A stretch of DNA of 64,000 nucleotides, taken from the NCBI GenBank assembly GCA_903632075.3, contig CAHIKZ030005198.1, positions 1,327,001 to 1,391,000 on the forward strand, written 5' to 3'. The translations under genes and the position numbers were made by a program. Under the pieces are notes generated by a model. That model worked only from the letters and a program-made list of their open reading frames with translations, ran no database searches and was not told the origin of the DNA. Below, piece by piece: positions 1 through 12,061 of the stretch. Position 1 is the stretch's first letter; each line of letters opens with the position of its first letter. The DNA comes from Acanthosepion pharaonis (taxonomy: Eukaryota > Mollusca > Cephalopoda > Sepiida > Sepiidae).

Positions 1-49
1 GACTATAAAAGGTCTATCATCGAAGTTTAGGTGTTTGAGCCGTATGGTG

Positions 50-50
<1 letters not shown>

Positions 51-99
<49 letters not shown>
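51..99. repeat. (GA)n microsatellite
   Basis: An almost pure GA dinucleotide run of about 49 bases. It also generates spurious Ser-Leu reading frames on the other strand. Confidence 0.95.
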
Positions 100-102
<3 letters not shown>

Positions 103-591
103 ATTGGGGAACGCGTCTTCTCGACTCGATGCCCGCAAATCGCCTGTCCGCACGTGGATACTTATTGGCGGCGATACTATAAGTCACGTGACCTTTGACT
201 GGCGGCAAATGCCAACCGTCAAATCACCTTGAATGGGTGTCCATTCAAAAAGGGTTACGAAGTGCCTTAACGTTGAAAGCGTTGGGTCGTTGCTCAAAGG
301 GTAGCGGCGACGATGAAGAAAAAAGAATGAGAGAAATGGTTTGAGACAACCGTTGACGGAAGGAGGGTTGTGCCGATATATGTCTGTCAATGGGGCTAAC
401 AATGATTAACAATGTAGCAAAAATCTTCTATACTAAAAAAAGGGGGAATTTGATACAGCTGATTCATTACAGTCACAGAACTATTATTTCCTTTTTGAAC
501 TTCCCTACCAAAAATAAGAAAAGAAAAAAAAAAACTCTTCCGATCCCAGTTTGTTCTGCATATGAATTCAAACTCATAGTTTTATTCAATA
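100..591. other. Unassigned AT-rich stretch
   Basis: No coding, RNA or repeat family is recognised here. The short open frames have no domain signature and include poly-K and poly-F composition from A/T runs. Confidence 0.5.
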
Positions 592-776
592 CTGTGTAAC
601 TCGGATAAAAGAGACCCGGATATAAGAGAAACCCGGATATAAGAGAGATTTTATCTGGTCCCAAAGTGTTCCCATACTTACCTAGACAACATAGACCAAA
701 CCGGGATATAAGAAAAACCCGGATATAAGAGACTTATTCTCCGGTCCCGACACTCTCTTATATCCGGGTTACACTG
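592..776. mobile_element. Short MITE with inverted ends, Tc1/mariner-pogo-like
   Basis: The left end reads CTGTGTAACTCGGATAAAAG. The right end, read on the minus strand, is CAGTGTAACCCGGATATAAG, so the ends form imperfect terminal inverted repeats. The phrase CCCGGATATAAGAGA recurs inside in both orientations, giving a strongly foldable 185-bp unit. The left flank is TA and the right flank TT, so a TA target duplication is only partly preserved. No transposase is encoded. The superfamily is inferred from the ends and flank; the inverted-repeat structure is directly visible. Confidence 0.55.
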
Positions 777-1209
777 TTACGAATAGTAAGGGGATGGATT
801 GCAAAATCTTACTGAAAAATTATAAGTCATTTGAAAAAAAATATTCATTGCACATTTTCTCCCGCGAAATCAGATTTTAATGTTTTACTAAATTATGCAA
901 ACATCAACCTTCAAAAAATATTTTTGGAATCTTAGATTTCGGTAGAATTTTCGGTATTTTGATATTGCTTTATTTCTTTTTTCTGAAATGACATCTTTAG
1001 GGATTTAATTTTGCATAAATAACTGTAAAAAAAAAACAGAAAAAAAAGATACTGTTCCTTTTGTCTGTCCTGGTAAAACAAACAAACAAACAAACAACAA
1101 AAAACAAACAAACAAACAAAAAACACGCTTTTAAGCTTATTTTGTGGAGGGTTCGTTTGGAACTTTATGACACTAACAGGTTTTGAATGTCGGTGGACAG
1201 CGTCGAGTC
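777..1209. other. Unassigned stretch with (AAAC)n tract
   Basis: AT-rich DNA containing an (AAAC)n-like run at about 1075-1124. Nothing else is recognised. Confidence 0.5.
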
Positions 1210-2006
1210 CACTAAAATATCAAATAAAATAGTTATAAACCAATAACACCCAATGAAGTTTTAGATCTTAAAACACACCAATAAAACCATAGAATACAAA
1301 TCAAAAAGGTTGTTTCATTAGTCATCATGATTTAGGTAGATACCACCAAAATATCGTGCGGACGTAGTAGAAGACATACCACGTGGCATTTTAGGGCCAA
1401 CAAGGAAAAAATAAATAATTAAATTCTGGAGTCGATATTCTTACAAAAAAGTGTATAAAACTCACGAAATCCGGTCCCAAACGGGATACGCACAGATGTC
1501 ACCAAGGTCCACGACACTCTCGCTGCTGAACTTCACGACCTCATTCACGCAAAAAGCAACAGCGCTGACGAACTGCAAAGAGACCGCTCCAGAATACGGC
1601 ACCACAGTTCACAGTAAGAACCAAATTCTAACTATCTCTTGTATCCCCTTTACTATTAACAACGCACTGACTCTTTCACACAAACACGCATATAACATTT
1701 CATTGTTTCCCACATACGTACGCAAACACAATTTATATTCTATTCCAGCACTTTATTAACCAAAACAAAAAGACATTACTTTCTAATAAATAATCAACTT
1801 CTTGTATTCTTGTCGTTATATTGATGTTTATTTGTTGAAACTACGTCGTCTTTTTCTACTGGATTTTATTCTTTCAATGAAAATCGTTTGATTATTCTAA
1901 ACGGTCGAATTACGCGCAGCCCCTCAATAATATGTTATATTATTGCATCGAATCCCAACACTCCGAATTTTGGCATTCAACGAAAAACCGAGTAGAAGGA
2001 TTCCTA
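1210..2006 (+). mobile_element. Dispersed ~800-bp element, copy 1 (inverted copy at 27.8 kb)
   Basis: This interval matches 27803-28590 in reverse complement over essentially its whole length. Shared landmarks include CGTGCGGACGTAGTAGAAG near 1358 and CCGAGTAGAAGGATTC at the right edge. It carries a TATAAAA-like box near 1454 and AATAAA near 1785, a layout reminiscent of an LTR, but no terminal TG/CA or target duplication was confirmed. The 102-residue frame at 1451-1759 has no recognisable domain and is probably not coding. Confidence 0.6.
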
Positions 2007-2329
2007 CAACTGCAATAAACAAATCGAAAACTTGAGTAGAGAAGAAATCGCCAATATTATTGACGCACGTAGGCACAAAAATGCCAATGTTTGGAGAATG
2101 GTCAACATCAAGTCAGCCTGGTGCTCAGTGAACCGAATCTCCCCTTCTTTGTCACGGCTCTTTGGGAGGTGAAACGATAGCGAACATGTTCTTTCGGAAG
2201 GAGGAGGGGTCATAAAATTCACACGTGACCGGAAACCCTTTTTGGTTTCATTTTGCATTATGGGAGAATGAAATTTTTTCTTTTATTATTATTGTTTTTA
2301 TTTTCTTTGATTTCTGGTGTATACTCCGG
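2007..2329. other. Unassigned stretch
   Basis: No feature is recognised; it lies between the dispersed element and a LINE tail. Confidence 0.4.
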
Positions 2330-2710
2330 GTCTCGGCCAGAGACCTAAGGTTAGAAATGGCATCATGGCACTTTCCACTGACAAAAAAGAAAAAAAAAAA
2401 AATGACATAGATAAAACCATTCGTAAAGTGTGGGCTGTACTTGTGAGAACATTTTTTTTTTGTATTTCTTTGAGGCATAGGCTTCCAGGAACCCCTTCAA
2501 TCAGTCTACTGGAATCTCTTCCAACCAATCCTAGGGTTCCAACTACAACAGGGATTGTTGATGTTCCCATGCGGCACCTTTTTGAGGTTTCGTTTTCTCC
2601 TTGGATTTTGACAACTTTTTGAATATCTTCAAAGATACATTGGAGTCTGCAGGGACTGCCATATCAATAAGGAGGCACATTATTATTATTGTCATTATTA
2701 TTAAGGTAAA
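2330..2710 (-). pseudogene. 3' fragment of REL-endonuclease (R2-type) LINE
   Basis: On the minus strand the translation contains TIPVVVGTLGLVG followed by an ST-A-HTLRMVLSM segment, the extreme C-terminus seen in R2/NeSL-type LINE ORFs that end in a restriction-like endonuclease. The upstream part (about 2680-2620) resembles the same protein as the 29.3-kb copy, including a CLLIDMAVP-like stretch. The fragment lacks the reverse transcriptase and is preceded at its outer edge by an ATT-rich tract. It is a 5'-truncated, decayed copy; related pieces lie at 18.7, 19.1, 19.3 and 29.0 kb. Confidence 0.7.
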
Positions 2711-2900
2711 GTGTTAAGTAAGATAAGAAAGTAGAACGAAAAAATAAACTATTATCAAACTTTATTAAACAAATATGCAGTTCGGATAATGAGTAGAGCC
2801 GCTGGATGCGTAATGATATGATTTGAGCCTCTAAGAATTGCATAGGTAATTTTCGTATTATGGTCGAACACCGTACCCAGAATGCCCCAGGCTTTAAAAA
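2705..2900 (+). repeat. Left ~190-bp direct repeat flanking the 4-kb minisatellite
   Basis: This segment, with GAGTAGAGCCGCTGGATGCG near 2799, is repeated in the same orientation at 7018-7215. The pair brackets the minisatellite. There is no coding content. Confidence 0.85.
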
Positions 2901-3059
2901 TGGGGAAGTGAAAAAAATCTTTAAGACAAGTTAAAATCATTTATTCATAATCAATTATAAAAAAAAAATATAGAAGTCTGTGAATATTTTAAGCACTTCA
3001 GTCATAATAGTAAATCACAAACTTGCCATTAGAATTTTTTTCCCCCCATACACGTCAGT

Positions 3060-6000
3060 TGAGTTAAGTTAAGAGTCGAAATATTATTAGGAGTGAAAAT
3101 GTGGTTGTGTTAAGTTACGAGTTGGGATATTATTAGGTGTCGAAATGTGGTTAAGTTACGTGTTGGGATATTATTAGAGGTGGAAATGTGGTTGTGTTAA
3201 GTTAATAGTCGGTATATTATTAGGGGTGGAAATGTGGTTGTGTTAAGAGTCGGGATATTATTAGGGGTCGAAATGTGGTTGTGTTAAGAGTCGGGATATA
3301 ATTAGGGGTGGAAATGTGGTTGTGTTAAGAGTCGGGATATAATTACGGGTGGAAATGTGGTTGTGTTAAGTTAAGAGTCGGGATATTATTAGTGGTCTAA
3401 ATGTGGTTTTGTTAAGAGTCGGTATATTATTAGGGGTGGAGATGTGGTGGTGTTCAGTTAAGAGTCGGGATATTATTAGGTATCGAAATGTGGTTGTGTT
3501 AAGAGTCGGGATATTATTAGGGATCGAAATGTGGTTGTGTTAAGTAAGGAGTCGGATTATTATGGGGTGAAAATGTGGTTGTGCTAAATTAACATTCAGG
3601 ATATTATTAGGTGTCGAAATGTGGTTGTTTTAAGTTGAGAGTCGGGATATTATTAGAGGTGGAAATGTGGTTTTGTTAAGAGTCGGGATATAATTAAGGG
3701 TGGAAATGTGGTTGTGTTAAGTTAAGAGTCGGGATATTATTAGGGGTGGAAATGTGGTTGTATTAAGAGTCGGGATATTATTAGGTGCCGAAATGTGGTT
3801 TTTGTTAAGAGTCGGGATATAATTAAGGGTGGAAATGTGGTTGTATAAAGAGTCGGGGTATTATTAGGTGCCGAAATGTGGTTGTGTTAAGAGTCGGGAT
3901 ATAATTAAAGGTGGAAATGTGGTTGTGTTAAGTTAAGAGTCGGGATATAATTAGAGGTGGAAATGTGGTTAAGTTAAGAGTCGGGATATTATTAAGTGTC
4001 GAAATGTCGTTGTGTTAAGAGTCGGTATATTATTAGGGGTGGGAATGTGGTTGTGTTAAGTTAAGAGTCGGGATATTATTAGTGGTCGAAATGTGGTTTT
4101 GTTAGAGTCGGTATATTATTAGGGGTGGAAATGTGGTTATGTTAAGTTAAGAGTTGGGATATTATTAGGTGTCGAAATGAGCTTGTGTTAAGAGTCGGGA
4201 TATAATGAGGGGTGGAAATGTGGTTGTGTTAAGTTAGCAATCGGGATATGATTAGGTGTCGAAATGTGGTTGTGTTAAGTTAAGAGTTGGGATGTTATTA
4301 GGGGTGGAAATGTGGTTGTGTTAAGTTAAGAGTCGGGATATTATTAGGGGTCGAAATGTGGTTGTGTTACGTTAAGAGTCGGGATATTATTAGGTATCGA
4401 AATGTAGTTGTGTTAAGAGTCGGGGTATTATTAGGGTCGAAATGTGGTTGTGTTAAGAGTTGGGATATGATTAGGGGTCGAAATGTGGTTGTGTTAAGTT
4501 AAGAGTCGGGATATTATTAGAGGTGGAAATGTGGTTGTGTTAAGTTAAGAGTCGGGATATTATTAGGGGTGCAAATGTGGTTGTGTTAATTTAAGAGTCG
4601 GGATATTATTAGGAGTCGAAACGTGGTTCTGTTAAGAGTCGGGGATATTATTAGAGGTGGAAATGTGGTTGAGTTAAGTTAAGAGTCGGGATATTATTAG
4701 GTGTCGAAATGTCGTTGTGTTAAGAGTCGGGACATTTTTAGGTGCCGAAATGTGGTTAAGTTAAGAGTCGGGATATTATTAGGTGTCGAAATGACGTTGT
4801 GTTAAGAGTCGGTATATTATTAGGGGTGGAAATGTGGTTGTGTTAAGTTAAGAGTCGGGATATTATTAGTGGTCGAAATGTTGTTTTGTTAAGAGTCGGT
4901 ATATTATTTGGCGTGGAAATGTGCTTGTGTTAAGTTAAGAGTCGGGATATTATTAGGGGTCGAAATGAGGTTGTGTTAAGTGTCGGGATATAATGAGGGG
5001 TGGAAATGTGGTTGTGTTAAGTTAGCAATCGGGATATGATTAGGTGTCGAAATGTGGTTGTGTTAAGTTAAGAGTTGGGATGTTATTAGGGGTGGAAATG
5101 TGGTTGTGTTAAGTTAAGAGTCGGGATATTATTAGGGGTCGAAATGTGGTTGTGTTACGTTAAGAGTCGGGATATTATTCGAAATGTAGTTGTGGTATCG
5201 GGGTATTATTAAGGTCGAAATGTGGTTGTGTTAAGAGATATGGGTTGTATTATTAAGAGTCGGGATATTATTCGAAATGTGGTTGTGTTAGTCGGGAGTG
5301 CAAATTGGTTGGTTAATTTAAGAGTCGGGATTCGAAACGTGGTTCTGTTAAGGTCGGGGATATTATTAGAGGTGGAAATGTGGTTGAATTAAGTTAAGAG
5401 TCGGGATATTATTAGGTGTCGAAATGTCGTTGTGTTAAGAGTCGGGACATTTTTAGGTGGAAATATTATTAAGAGAGGATATAATTAGGTGTCGAAATGA
5501 CGTTGGTTGTGTATATTATTTGGAAATGTGGTTGTTAAGAGTCGGGATTATTGGTCGAAATGTTGTTTTGTTAAGGTCGGTATATTATTTGGCGTGGAAA
5601 TGTGGTTGTGTTAAGTTAAGAGTCAGGATATTATTAGGGGATATTAAGTGTAGGGAGTAATGAGGGGTGGAAATGTGGTTGGTTCTGTTGAAGAGTCGAA
5701 ATGTGGTTGTGGGATATTATTAGAGGTGGAAATGTGGTTGAGTTAAGTTAAGAGTCGGGATATTATTAGGGTCGAAATGTGGTTGTGATATAATTGTTAA
5801 GAGTCGGGACATTTTAGGGGTCGAAATGTGGTTAAGTTAAGAGTCGGGATATTATTAGTGGTCGAAATGACGTTGTGTTAAGAGTCGGATATATATTATT
5901 AGGGTGGAAATGTGGTTGTGTTAAGTTAAGAGTCGGGATATTATTAGGGTGGAAATGTGGTTGTGTTAAGAGTCGGGATATAATGCAAAATGTGGGGTAA

Positions 6001-7017
6001 GAGTCGGGGAAATGTGGTTGTGTTAAGTTAAGAGTAGGATATTATTAGTGGTCGAAATGTTGTTTTTGTTAAGAGTGTATATTATTTGGCGTGGAAATGT
6101 GCTTGTGTTAAGTTAAGAGTCGGGATATTATTAGGGGTCGAAATGAGGTTGTGTTAAGTGTCGGGATATAATGAGGGGTGGAAATGTGGTTGTGTTAAGT
6201 TAGGAATAGTGATATAATTAGGTGTCGAAATGTGGTTGTATTAAGAGTCGGGATATAATTAGGGGTGGAAATGGTTGTGTTCAGTTAAGAGTGGGATATG
6301 ATTAGGGGTGGAAATGTGATTGTGTTAAGAGTCAGGATATTATTAGGGGTGGAAATGTGGTTGTGTCAAGTTAAGAGTCGGGATATTATTACATGTCGAA
6401 ATGTGGTTGTGTTAAGTGTCGGGATATTATTACGTGTCGAAATGTGGTTGTGTTAAGAGTCGGGATACTATTAGGTGTCGAAATGTGGTTTTGTTAAGTT
6501 AAGAGTTGGGATATTATTACGTGTCGAGATGTGGTTGAGTTAAGAGTCGGTATATAATTAGGTGTCGAAATGTGGTTGTGTTAAGTTAAGAGTCGGGATA
6601 TTATTAGGTGTCGAAATGTGCTTGTGTTAAGAGTCTGGATATTATTAGGGGTGGAAATGTGGTTGTGTTAAGAGTCGGGATATTATTAGGGATGGAAATG
6701 TGGTTGAGTTAAGAGTCGGGATATTATTAGGTGTCGAAATGTGCTTGTGTTAAGAGTCGGGATATTATTACGTGTCGAAATGTGGGTGTGTTGAGAGTCG
6801 GGATATTATTAGGAGTGGAAATGGGGTTGTGTTAAGTTAAGAGTCGGGATAATAATAGGGTTCGAAATGTGTTTCTGTTAAGTTAAGAGTCGGGATATTT
6901 TTACGGGTGGAAATGTGGTTGTGTTATGTTAAGAGTCGGGATATTATTAGCGATCGAAATGTGGTTGTGTTAAGTTAAGAGTCGGGATATTAATAGGGGT
7001 GGAAATGTGGTTGTCTT
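3060..7017 (+). repeat. 4-kb minisatellite, GT-rich units of ~35-50 bp
   Basis: Tandem units are built on AAGAGTCGGGATATTATTAG followed by GGGTGGAAATGTGGTTGTGT and an optional TTAAGTT spacer, so unit length alternates between classes. Higher-order duplication is visible: the block near 4194-4440 recurs near 4983-5200, and part of it again near 6150. Unit variants differ at TCGAAATG versus GGAAATG and at the spacer. Between about 5170 and 6060 the array is peppered with short deletions absent elsewhere. No reading frame is conserved across units. Confidence 0.95.
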
Positions 7018-7215
7018 ATGAAAGATAAGAAAATAGAACGAAAAAATAAACTATTATCAAACTTTATTAAACTCAAATGCAGTTCGGATGGTGAGTAGAG
7101 CCGCTGGATGCGTCATGATATGATTTGTGCCTCGGAGAATTGCATAGGTAATTTTCATATTATGGTCGAACTCCGTACCCAGAATGCTCTATACCTTAAA
7201 ACAGAGGAAGTGTTA
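7018..7215 (+). repeat. Right ~190-bp direct repeat flanking the minisatellite
   Basis: A near-identical direct copy of 2705-2900, differing by scattered substitutions (for example GATGGTGAG versus GATAATGAG). It marks the right edge of the minisatellite. Confidence 0.85.
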
Positions 7216-7716
7216 AAAAACCCTTTCTTCCCATTCTTTTGGTCTAAGGGGGATAACTTTGCTTAAAGATTTTCGGTAAGACCAACTGTGCCCTAAGCAG
7301 ATGAAATATTTACAAACAACCAGAAGTGAATGTTTATGGAAATGAGAGATCTTTAGTCACGAGTTGGGTACAACAATATCATGAATGATCATTGACATAC
7401 CTTTTTTTCAAAGGAAACGCATACATGAAAACAGGAAAACGGGGGGTGGGCAGCTAGATAAAGGGGGGACAACTTAATAATACAACAAGGTGAATATACT
7501 GAAGGCAAAAGTCACAACACCACAGAATCCATGTTGTTCAAATCCTTTCTACACAGTTCACACAACCACTTCGCTGACGATCTCAAGGTTCTATGAACAT
7601 GTTGCATAGATTTTCAACTCTCTGGAAAAAATATCTTCTGGATTGACACATTTTCTTCCAGATATGCTGTTGGCATTGCAGAAGGGTTTTGTTCCACAGT
7701 ATTTCCAGAAAACAGC
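7216..7716. other. Unassigned stretch
   Basis: No gene or repeat family is recognised between the direct repeat and the 35-bp array. Confidence 0.4.
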
Positions 7717-8250
7717 AAAATAGCCTTGGTGTCTATTGTATCGGGACCGGCAATATAGCCTTGGTGTCTATTGTACCGGGACCAGCAATATAGCTTTGGT
7801 GTATATTGTACCGGGACCAGCAATATAGCTTTGGTGTATATTGTATCGGGACCAGCAATATAGCCTTGGTGTCTATTGTACCGGGACCAGCAATATAGCT
7901 TTGGTGTATATTGTATCGGGACCAGCAATATAGCCTTGGTGTCTATTGTACCGGGACCAGCAATATAGCTTTGGTGTATATTGTATCGGGACCAGCAATA
8001 TAGCCTTGGTGTCTATTGTGCCGGGACCAGCAATATAGCTTTGGTGTATATTGTATCGGGACCAGCAATATAGCCTTGTTGTCTATTGTATAGGGACCGG
8101 CAATATAGCCTTGGTGTCTATTGTATCGGGACTGGCAATATAGCTTTGGTGTCTATTGTATCGGGACCGGCAAAATAGCCTTGGTGTCTATTGTATCGGG
8201 ACCAGCAATATAGCCTTGGTGTCTACTGTATCAGAACCGGCAAAATAGCA
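7717..8250 (+). repeat. 35-bp minisatellite, ~15 units
   Basis: The unit contains CAATATAGCCTTGGTGTCTA and then TTGTATCGGGACCAG. Consecutive starts (for example 7751 and 7786) are 35 bases apart. Two subtypes, CCTTGGTGTCTA and CTTTGGTGTATA, alternate in the middle of the array. Because 35 is not a multiple of three, the minus-strand open frame through it cycles through all three frames and is a by-product. Confidence 0.95.
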
Positions 8251-8315
8251 TATTCGGGAAAAATTGCAAACATCCACTAAATTTAAAAGTAAATATATGT
8301 ATAACAACGATGTGC

Positions 8316-8319
8316 GTCC

Positions 8320-8352
<33 letters not shown>

Positions 8353-8353
8353 T
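8316..8353. repeat. (GT)n microsatellite
   Basis: GT dinucleotide run with one TA interruption. Confidence 0.9.
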
Positions 8354-9535
8354 GAAACTGATCCGCCTAATAAGATATTTCCAAAAAGTTTTCTAATAAA
8401 ATAATCTGTTCAGTATACAATCTATTTATTCATTAATGAATATCTGCTGAAAATCTCCTTTAAATCGGATAATTCACTGATTTGTAAATTTTTACAGTGG
8501 CAGCGTTTTTTTTTTGCTTTCATTTCAGAAAAAAAAATGAATCCATTTTTGTGTTACGTAATATAAACTGAATCTATTTTCAAATAAAAGTAACAATAAC
8601 ATGTACCATTAATTTAGATTTGAAATTTGATCATCTTGCTACTCGGGACAGTGTACAGAACTACTGCTAAACCTTTGTGTTAATATTTTGGTGTAAGGGA
8701 GGCAACTCGCGCCGAAGTTACTTCCCCTGCATTTGTGAAATACCTCATATTTTTAGATATTTTCGAAACACATGAAAACATCTTTCAAGCTCGAAATTTA
8801 AAATTGAAATAATGAGACATCTACTGTTGTCGTTTCCTCCATGTTTCTTCTTTTACATACTGCTAAACTTGATTCAAATTGCAATGTTCAGCTGTTATAG
8901 GGGGCATCTTCCCCACTGACTTACAATAATATCATTAAGAAGTGTGATGTATCTTTGCTAATTCGGTATAAATTTTGGATACCTAGGGTTTAAAATGAAT
9001 TTTTTTTAAAATGAAAAAGCATTCTTGAAGATTTCATTTTAGCTTTAATTGAAATCTAAATGATTAAATTTACTATTTCCAGTAAGTAAAATATTCTGGT
9101 GTATTTCAAGTAGAAATTATATAGATCGGAATCTCAACTTTTTGTCCGATTTTCTTTTTAAAGCGGCAATTTTCTTAATTTAAAAAAATTTGTAAACAAA
9201 CAAAATCCCCAGTTTTAAAAATCTTCCAAAAATAAAATGTATATTTGTGACATGCTATTTGAGTAAAATTAGCTACATAATAATGAGTTTTGTAAATCCA
9301 TCTGATAGGATTTAATATCTCAGTGGTTATAAAGTTGACGCAGACTGTCAATTGGGTAAATACAAAGTTGGCGCCGACTATGTTTTTAAACGGGACTTAT
9401 ATCTGGAGAAGCAGGCCAGAATTGAGGACGCTTGAAGAGGCAACCAAAGAAAAAAAAAAGGGCCTTTTTCAGGGCCTCAAAATATTCGGAAAAATCTTCT
9501 AACTGTTACGCATGGTAGCAATTTTTTTTTCATAT
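8354..9535. other. Unassigned AT-rich region
   Basis: About 1.2 kb of AT-rich sequence without a convincing reading frame, RNA gene or repeat family. Confidence 0.5.
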
Positions 9536-9537
9536 AA

Positions 9538-9655
9538 CATTGTTTGGGGTATTGGATTATGCTTATATAAAATAACATTGTTTGGGGTATTGGATTATGC
9601 TTATATAAAATAACATTGTTTGGGGTATTGGATTATGCTTATATAAAATAAGTAT
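9538..9655 (+). repeat. 38-bp tandem repeat, three copies
   Basis: TGTTTGGGGTATTGGATTAT starts at 9541, 9579 and 9617, exactly 38 bases apart and essentially identical. The array ends at the hAT insertion site. Confidence 0.95.
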
Positions 9656-9661
9656 AAATTT

Positions 9662-10143
9662 CAGTGGCGTAGGCAAGGTGGGTGAGGGTGGGCGGACCGC
9701 CCCGGCTGCCAGCACAGGAGGGGTGACACAATGTCACCCCCAACAAAATTTTGCAACCAGGCTAAGGTGCCAAAAATAGTCTGAAAACAGTGGTGGAGAC
9801 ACAGGGTTTCGCAGGCGAGCATATGACCCACCAGAAATAATTTATGACCCACCCCAGTTTTGTCCCCCCGTCAGAAATTTTCTAATAAATTGTTGGGAAA
9901 TTTGAGAATAGGAAAAATAGCAATGTTTTCAGCTTTTGATTTGAACTGATTATTTTGTGGTATTGGATTTTGTCTTGGATCATACGTGTAAACAGTAATG
10001 TACTGGTCAGTAGAGTAAAGTAGAGGTAGAGCATGTATGAAAATTTAGCTACAGCTAACCATTCAGCACAGGGTGAATCGGGGTCATTGGGGTGACATTT
10101 GAGCGGACCGCCCCGGGTGACGTTTACTCTAGCTACGCCACTG
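9662..10143. mobile_element. Non-autonomous hAT transposon with 8-bp TSD
   Basis: The ends are CAGTGGCGTAG and CTACGCCACTG, a perfect 11-bp terminal inverted repeat of hAT type. They are flanked on both sides by ATAAATTT (9654-9661 and 10144-10151), a perfect 8-bp target duplication, the size made by hAT transposases. GCGGACCGCCCCGG occurs near both ends as a subterminal motif. The 482-bp element encodes no transposase and must have been mobilised in trans. Confidence 0.93.
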
Positions 10144-10343
10144 ATAAATTTAACTAAGTAATAATAAAATTTAATGTACTTTAAAAATGTAATAAATAAA
10201 ATAACTTTAACCATCAGGATATAAAAATTAATAATAAAGAATAAAATGAAAAAATAAGATCTTAAAAATATAAATTAATAATAAATACTATAAAATTTAA
10301 TAAATTATTGGGTTACCTACCATCATGGTATTTTATTATTATA

Positions 10344-11794
10344 CTAGCTTTAAAGCCGCCCTATCGGGTGGCATTTAAACTAGCCCCTGTGGAGGACATT
10401 AGTTTGGCCATTATCACAATAGCTAGGGAGGAGTAGAAGCGATAGTCATCAATAAACTACAGAAGAACTCAAAATTGATCGCTGCATTTAAGTATTAAAT
10501 TAATGTTTAAGCTTACCTTTTAAAAGGTCAACGATAATGCCATTTAATTTAAAGACGATTTGATGTACGTAGATCCCCATTTTCCGTACAAACAATTATT
10601 TTTATTCCATGGGTGACAGAACAGGAGACAATTTATAAGATAAAATTAATGTAGTGTAAAGGTGGTGTAGTGGGCCATGGCAGTTACTGTTGTTGATAGA
10701 AGTCAGACGTGGACGAAACGCCTGTAAGGTTCAGATACTCCTGCCCGCCGGGCCCAACTACAAATGGTGACCTGGACGTGATTTTTCCACTCCTGCTAAA
10801 AAACACACAAGACGATATATATGTACAAAAACAAACAATTTCTTATATACACACCTTCACAAAAAAAAAGAGCCAAATAGGGAAAACATTGAAAAACGCA
10901 CGCCGTACACTAAAAAACAACAATTACGACTATTCAAGGCGAACCTGAGAACTCTTCCACCACTGGACTATATTTGCTTGACCCTTTCTTTCTCTCGGCG
11001 ACGTTTGACCCAATTTCGCCCAGCACACATGCTTAAGGCAGTACCGAACGAAAAACAACGCCATTTTTCTACCAACCAACACTATCCTCTTCTGGACTGA
11101 AACAGAAAAAGTGTAAACCCAAACCACTGAAGACGAGTCACTGTCTCATTTTTAAACAACATTCGTGATCCCGGCAATGACAAATAACGACAAACAACAA
11201 CAAGTTGGCAGTTGGCAACACGAACTGCAGAACTGGCATCCCGGCAATGACAAACAACGAGTTGGAAACACGAACTGGCATGGCACCCCTGGCAACGACC
11301 AGGTTCAACAACCAACATCATGCATCCTCAAAAACAAACAAGCGATCATTGGCAACAAACACGAACTGCAGCAACAAGCTTCAACCCCCAACGACGATGA
11401 TCCTAGCAACAACCAACGCCAACCTCGAACAACGAGTTGCAGAAACACGAACTGCAGTAACAATCCGGTTGTATCCAGCACCTGCAGCATCCGGCAACGA
11501 CTCAGGTTCCGACCAATTTCCTTTCCTTTTAGAATAAAATATATATATATTGTTAACTTCTAAAATGTTAGCGGGCCTCTTGTGACCTCGCATAATCTGA
11601 CAAACCTATGGAAAAAACATAATATATTAATATTGTTAAATCGGAGCTCAACGAAAATCGTTCCCTGCGGCTCACCTTTCTATGGATTTTGATTGAGCTA
11701 TGAATCATTGAAATCGGACCAGTGGCAGCGGAGGAGTTGCTTGAACATACACACGCACAAACACACGCGCATATATTGTATTTTATATATAAGA
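10344..11794 (-). mobile_element. Non-autonomous Helitron (minus strand)
   Basis: Read on the minus strand, the element starts TCTTATATATAAAATAC at 11794 and ends CTAG at 10344, with host T before it and T after it as expected for Helitron insertion between A and T. Just before the end is a hairpin-forming GCCACCCGATAGGGCGGC and then a short AT spacer, matching the 3' hairpin rule of Helitrons. It is 1451 bp and encodes no Rep-helicase. The first ~150 bp resemble 55703 onward, and the 3' ~300 bp resemble 55989-56330, so the family is repeated in this window. Confidence 0.75.
11165..11510 (+). repeat. Degenerate tandem repeat inside the Helitron
   Basis: Imperfect units containing GGCAACxAACACGAACTGCA and CCGGCAATGACAAA recur with ~25-70-bp spacing. 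Overlapping open frames rich in Asn, Thr and Gln result from this composition and are not supported as genes. Internal minisatellites are common in non-autonomous Helitrons. Confidence 0.6.
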
Positions 11795-12061
11795 TTATCA
11801 CAGTTATTAAATTAAAATTTTAATAACTGAGATAATCTAATAATTAATAAAATTATTAGTTATTATATTATCTTATGGTGATCTTCATCACGCACACATA
11901 TACACCCTTACAAATTCAAATCTTTAACAGCATTCATTCATTGGATAGAAAGCAACGCTGCTATCTGAAACGACAATTTTAAAATCGCTATATTTTCATA
12001 TAGTAAATTTTGTGCACTTTTAGGAGAAGTGGCTCCCAGGACTCTCCCCAAATCTCTGGCT
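11795..12061. other. Unassigned AT-rich stretch
   Basis: Nothing recognised. Confidence 0.4.

Noticed and set aside
1451..1759. 102-residue frame starting near a TATA-like box
   Set aside because: No domain, and the diverged copy at 27.8-28.6 kb does not preserve the frame by inspection.
7614..7928. 104-residue repetitive protein on the minus strand
   Set aside because: A 35-bp minisatellite without stops; the repeat length is not a multiple of three.
11165..11563. 132- and 110-residue Asn/Thr-rich proteins
   Set aside because: Overlapping frames in a degenerate tandem repeat inside a non-autonomous Helitron; no domain.
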